Shown here: in pieces, positions 61,956 through 64,000 of the stretch
Numbering within the stretch: the first letter of the stretch is position 1
Layout: every line of letters starts with the position of its first letter
Assembly (NCBI RefSeq): GCF_036017915.1
Contig: NZ_CP107929.1
Coordinates: 3,131,501 to 3,195,500, forward strand
Length of the DNA: 64,000 nucleotides
Direction of reading: 5' to 3'
Source of the DNA: Micromonospora sp. NBC_00421
GTDB lineage: Bacteria; Actinomycetota; Actinomycetes; Mycobacteriales; Micromonosporaceae
Program-made: the position numbers and the translations under genes
Notes under the pieces: model-generated
What the model was told of the DNA's origin: nothing
Seen by the model: only the letters and a program-made list of their open reading frames with translations
The model's database searches: none

Positions 61956-62714
61956 ATGACCGAGCACGACAACGGCCTGTGGGTACGCCGGTTCCACCCG
62001 GCTCCGGCCGGTACGCCCCGGCTGGTGTGCCTGCCGCACGCCGGCGGGTCCGCGAGCTTCTACTTCCCGGTCTCCCGGGCGCTGTCGCCGGCCGTGGAGG
62101 TCCTCAGCATCCAGTACCCGGGGCGGCAGGACCGCCGCCACGAGCCGTGCGTCGACAACATCCCGGAGCTGGCCCGGCAGGTCTTCCGGGTGCTGCGGCC
62201 CTGGATCGACGAGCCGTTGGCGATCTTCGGACACAGCATGGGCGCGAGCCTCGGCTTCGAGGTGGCGCGGCTGATGGAGGCGGAGACCGGCAGGCCGGTT
62301 ACGCGCCTGTTCGCGTCGGGACGACGGGCGCCGTCCTGCCACCGGGACGAGACGGTGCACCTGCTCGACGACGAGGGCCTGCTCGCCGACGTGGAGAAGC
62401 TGAGCGGCACGAACGTGGCGACGCTCGGCGACCCCGACATGCTCCGGGCCGCGCTGCCGGCCATCCGCAACGACTACCGGGCGGCGGAGAAGTACGAATA
62501 CACCCCCGGGCCGAAGCTGTCCTGCCCGGTGACGGTGTTCACCGGCGACGACGACCCGAAGACCACTGTCGACGAGGCCAGGGTGTGGCAGGAGCACACC
62601 ACCGGGCCGTTCGACATGCACGTCTTCCCCGGCGGGCACTTCTTCCTGACCCCGCACCAGCCGGCGATCCTGCGTACCCTCTCGGCGACGCTGACCCGGA
62701 CGGCGGTCGGCTGA
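61956..62714 (+). CDS. Type II (editing) thioesterase, 252 aa
   Basis: A stand-alone alpha/beta-hydrolase that frees stalled or wrongly primed acyl groups from PKS carrier proteins. Visible features: the N-terminal FHPAP and LPHAGGSA oxyanion region (25-33), YPGRQDR (54-60), nucleophile Ser94 in GHSMGA, an acidic GDDDP stretch at 197-201 that would supply the catalytic Asp, and His228 in GGHFF. The length is typical of the family, and it is not fused to a PKS, so it is not the chain-releasing domain. The ATG at 61956 was preferred to an in-frame GTG at 61908, which would add 16 residues before the conserved start; GGGAAGGA lies 12 bases upstream, a rather long spacing. It is transcribed divergently from PKS A and convergently with the methyltransferase gene. 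Confidence 0.95.
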   Translation: MTEHDNGLWVRRFHPAPAGTPRLVCLPHAGGSASFYFPVSRALSPAVEVLSIQYPGRQDRRHEPCVDNIPELARQVFRVLRPWIDEPLAIFGHSMGASLGFEVARLMEAETGRPVTRLFASGRRAPSCHRDETVHLLDDEGLLADVEKLSGTNVATLGDPDMLRAALPAIRNDYRAAEKYEYTPGPKLSCPVTVFTGDDDPKTTVDEARVWQEHTTGPFDMHVFPGGHFFLTPHQPAILRTLSATLTRTAVG

Positions 62715-62736
62715 CCGGAGCTGCCCCGACGCACGT

Positions 62737-62779
62737 CGTGGCCCTCACCACCGGGTGTCCCCGGACGGTGAGGGCCACG
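62737..62779. terminator. Bidirectional terminator hairpin between convergent genes
   Basis: The outer arms 62737-62749 and 62767-62779 are a perfect 13-base inverted repeat. Inside, 62751-62755 and 62760-62764 form a second 5-base stem with a 4-base loop. It occupies most of the 70 bases between the thioesterase stop (62714) and the methyltransferase stop (62785), the expected place for a terminator serving both strands. Confidence 0.85.
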
Positions 62780-62784
62780 TCGTG

Positions 62785-63672
62785 TCACGGCTTGTGGGCG
62801 ACGGCGATGACGTAGTCGAGCAGGGCGATCTCCTTCTTGATCAGGTTCTCGTCGCGCCAGTGGTTCGCCATCCCCTTGACGGCGCTGCGCTCGGCGGCGG
62901 CCTGGAACGCCGGGTCGTCGGGCCGGGCGGCCTGGAACCGTCGCCATCCTTCCCAGGTGCGGTCCTGGATCGACTGCACGTCAGGATTGACGAACCCGGC
63001 CGCGGTGAGCTGCTCGGCGTAGACACTCCGGTCGTGCCAGTTCTCGTCCGGGATGCTGAACTTGACGAAGCTCAGCGGCCCGGAGCTGATGGACATCCGG
63101 GGGGTCCCGCCGTTGAGCGGGATGATGTCGGCGGTGGCGAGGGTGCCGCCGGGCTTGAGCACCCGGAACGCCTCGGCAAAGAAGGCGCTGCGCGGATAGA
63201 AGTGGAAGGCCGACTCGAGCGCGACGACCCGGTCGAAGGTGTCGTCCGGGAAGGGCAACTCGGTGGCGGTGCCGAGCTGGAAGTCGGTCTGCCCGGTCAG
63301 GCCCTCGCGCCGGGCACGGTCACGTGCGTGCTCGACGTGCCGGGGGGTGACGTTGATCCCGTGCACCTTCGCCACCCGGCGGTCGCGCAGCCAGGCGAAG
63401 TCCTGGTCACCGTAGCCGAAGCCGACGTCGAGGAGGGTGTCGTCGGGCTTGAACCCGGCGGCGTCGGCGAGTTTCCCGGCCAGCGCCTCGCCGGCCACGT
63501 CCAGGCTGGTCACGCCCTCCTCCCAGTAGCCGACGTTCATGTACCGGCTGCTGCGGGCGGCGAACTCCACGTCCGGGGACTGGATCTCGTAGAAGCGGCG
63601 GACCCGGGTCACCGGATCCTTGGTGGCCAGGGTGCGGATCACCCGGCCGAGGGTGCGGAGGTTCTCCAACAT
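62785..63672 (-). CDS. SAM-dependent class I methyltransferase (295 aa)
   Basis: Predicted to move a methyl group from S-adenosylmethionine to a small-molecule acceptor, most likely an oxygen on the finished polyketide or an attached sugar. The SAM-binding motif I is LLDVGFGYGDQD (80-91); ELPFPDDTFDRVVALES and RVLKPGG are the post-I and motif III regions of the class I fold. It resembles the family that includes macrolide and sugar O-methyltransferases and sarcosine-type methyltransferases; sequence alone does not fix the acceptor atom. The start at 63672 has a strong ribosome site, GAAGGAG at 63678-63684. It lies 27 bases after the monooxygenase stop, so the two are probably co-transcribed as post-PKS tailoring genes. 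Confidence 0.88.
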   Translation of the reverse strand: MLENLRTLGRVIRTLATKDPVTRVRRFYEIQSPDVEFAARSSRYMNVGYWEEGVTSLDVAGEALAGKLADAAGFKPDDTLLDVGFGYGDQDFAWLRDRRVAKVHGINVTPRHVEHARDRARREGLTGQTDFQLGTATELPFPDDTFDRVVALESAFHFYPRSAFFAEAFRVLKPGGTLATADIIPLNGGTPRMSISSGPLSFVKFSIPDENWHDRSVYAEQLTAAGFVNPDVQSIQDRTWEGWRRFQAARPDDPAFQAAAERSAVKGMANHWRDENLIKKEIALLDYVIAVAHKP

Positions 63673-63677
63673 GTCTG

Positions 63678-63684
63678 CTCCTTC
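63678..63684 (-). promoter_or_regulatory. Ribosome binding site of the methyltransferase gene
   Basis: GAAGGAG on the minus strand, 5 bases before the ATG at 63672. It lies in the 27-base gap after the monooxygenase stop and supports re-initiation on a shared transcript. Confidence 0.8.
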
Positions 63685-63699
63685 AGCAGCGGGGAATGG

Positions 63700-64000
63700 T
63701 CAGGGGTGCAGGGCCCGAGCGGAGACCTGGCGACGCAGGTCGTCCACGAGGGCGGCCGGGCCGGCCGGGCCGGCCGCCACGCCGAAGACGTAGAAGTCGG
63801 GTCGGACCAGCACGGCGTCGGCGTTCGCGTCGGCCAGCCAGGCCAGGTGGACGCCGTCGAGGTCGACGACGTCGATCGGCGCGGTGGGGTCGTCGACGGC
63901 GGGGGTGCCGCCGCCGGGGGCGGAAGGGGTGGTGTCGGTGTGGTCGGCGGTGCGCACGGTGACCCGGTGGGCACCGAGGGTGTGAAGGAACGCGGTGGCG
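63700..64000 (-). CDS. FAD-dependent monooxygenase, C-terminal fragment (99 aa, 5' part outside window)
   Basis: Only the last 99 residues are visible; the frame runs open to the window edge. The segment VDVVDLDGVHLAWLADANADAVLVRPDFYVFGVAA matches, by pattern, the C-terminal thioredoxin-like domain of aromatic-hydroxylase-type flavoprotein monooxygenases (the MhpA or 3-hydroxyphenylpropionate hydroxylase group). The FAD-binding domain would lie outside the window. In polyketide clusters such enzymes hydroxylate aromatic or quinone-like parts of the product, so this would be a tailoring step. GTG at 63957 could be read as a start, but the preceding open codons encode family-like sequence (FLHTLGAHRVTVR), so it is a fragment and not a small gene. 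Confidence 0.75.
   Translation of the reverse strand, partial: ATAFLHTLGAHRVTVRTADHTDTTPSAPGGGTPAVDDPTAPIDVVDLDGVHLAWLADANADAVLVRPDFYVFGVAAGPAGPAALVDDLRRQVSARALHP

Noticed and set aside
63700..63957. An independent 85-residue gene
   Set aside because: The frame continues open to the window edge with sequence that fits the same flavoprotein C-terminal domain, so it is the end of a larger gene.

Overview
The window is almost entirely one type I modular polyketide synthase (PKS) locus from a very GC-rich actinomycete. A Micromonospora-type host is a guess from codon use and gene style; nothing here proves the genus. No rRNA, tRNA, CRISPR array or insertion sequence was seen.

Layout, read along the minus strand from right to left: the end of a FAD-dependent monooxygenase (63700-64000, cut by the window edge); a SAM-dependent methyltransferase (62785-63672); a plus-strand type II thioesterase (61956-62714) facing it across a hairpin; a divergent promoter region; then PKS A (56146-61677, 1 module), PKS B (42017-56098, 3 modules), a small metallophosphoesterase gene (41008-41859), PKS C (17078-40663, 4 modules) and PKS D (1-17051, at least 4 modules, cut by the window start). 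PKS A, B, C and D are labels used here, not gene names. Eleven complete modules and one partial module are visible.

Module content in transcription order: A1 KS-AT(malonyl)-DH-KR-ACP; B1, B2 and B3 KS-AT(malonyl)-KR-ACP; C1 KS-AT(malonyl)-DH-ER-KR-ACP; C2 the same with a methylmalonyl AT; C3 as C1; C4 KS-AT(malonyl)-KR-ACP; D1 KS-AT(methylmalonyl)-KR-ACP; D2 and D3 KS-AT(malonyl)-DH-KR-ACP; D4 KS-AT, then cut. If the order is A, B, C, D, as terminal docking sequences and gene order suggest, this part of the chain would carry one alkene, three successive hydroxyls, a saturated stretch with one methyl branch, two more hydroxyls (one next to a methyl) and a diene. Every KS has its active-site Cys and no loading module or chain-terminating thioesterase is present, so the assembly line extends beyond both ends of what is shown. 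The product is therefore a large macrolide or linear polyketide of unknown identity.

Two layers of structure go beyond the gene list. First, the four transcription units that start inside the window (PKS A-B, the thioesterase, the metallophosphoesterase, PKS C-D) share a promoter layout: a TAGGGGT heptamer followed 22 or 23 bases later by a TAnnnT -10-like hexamer. It looks like the site of a pathway activator whose gene is not in the window. Second, the PKS genes are mosaics: blocks of about 300 to 725 bases are identical or nearly so between modules, have a codon style unlike their flanks, and include what looks like a natural AT swap in module C2.
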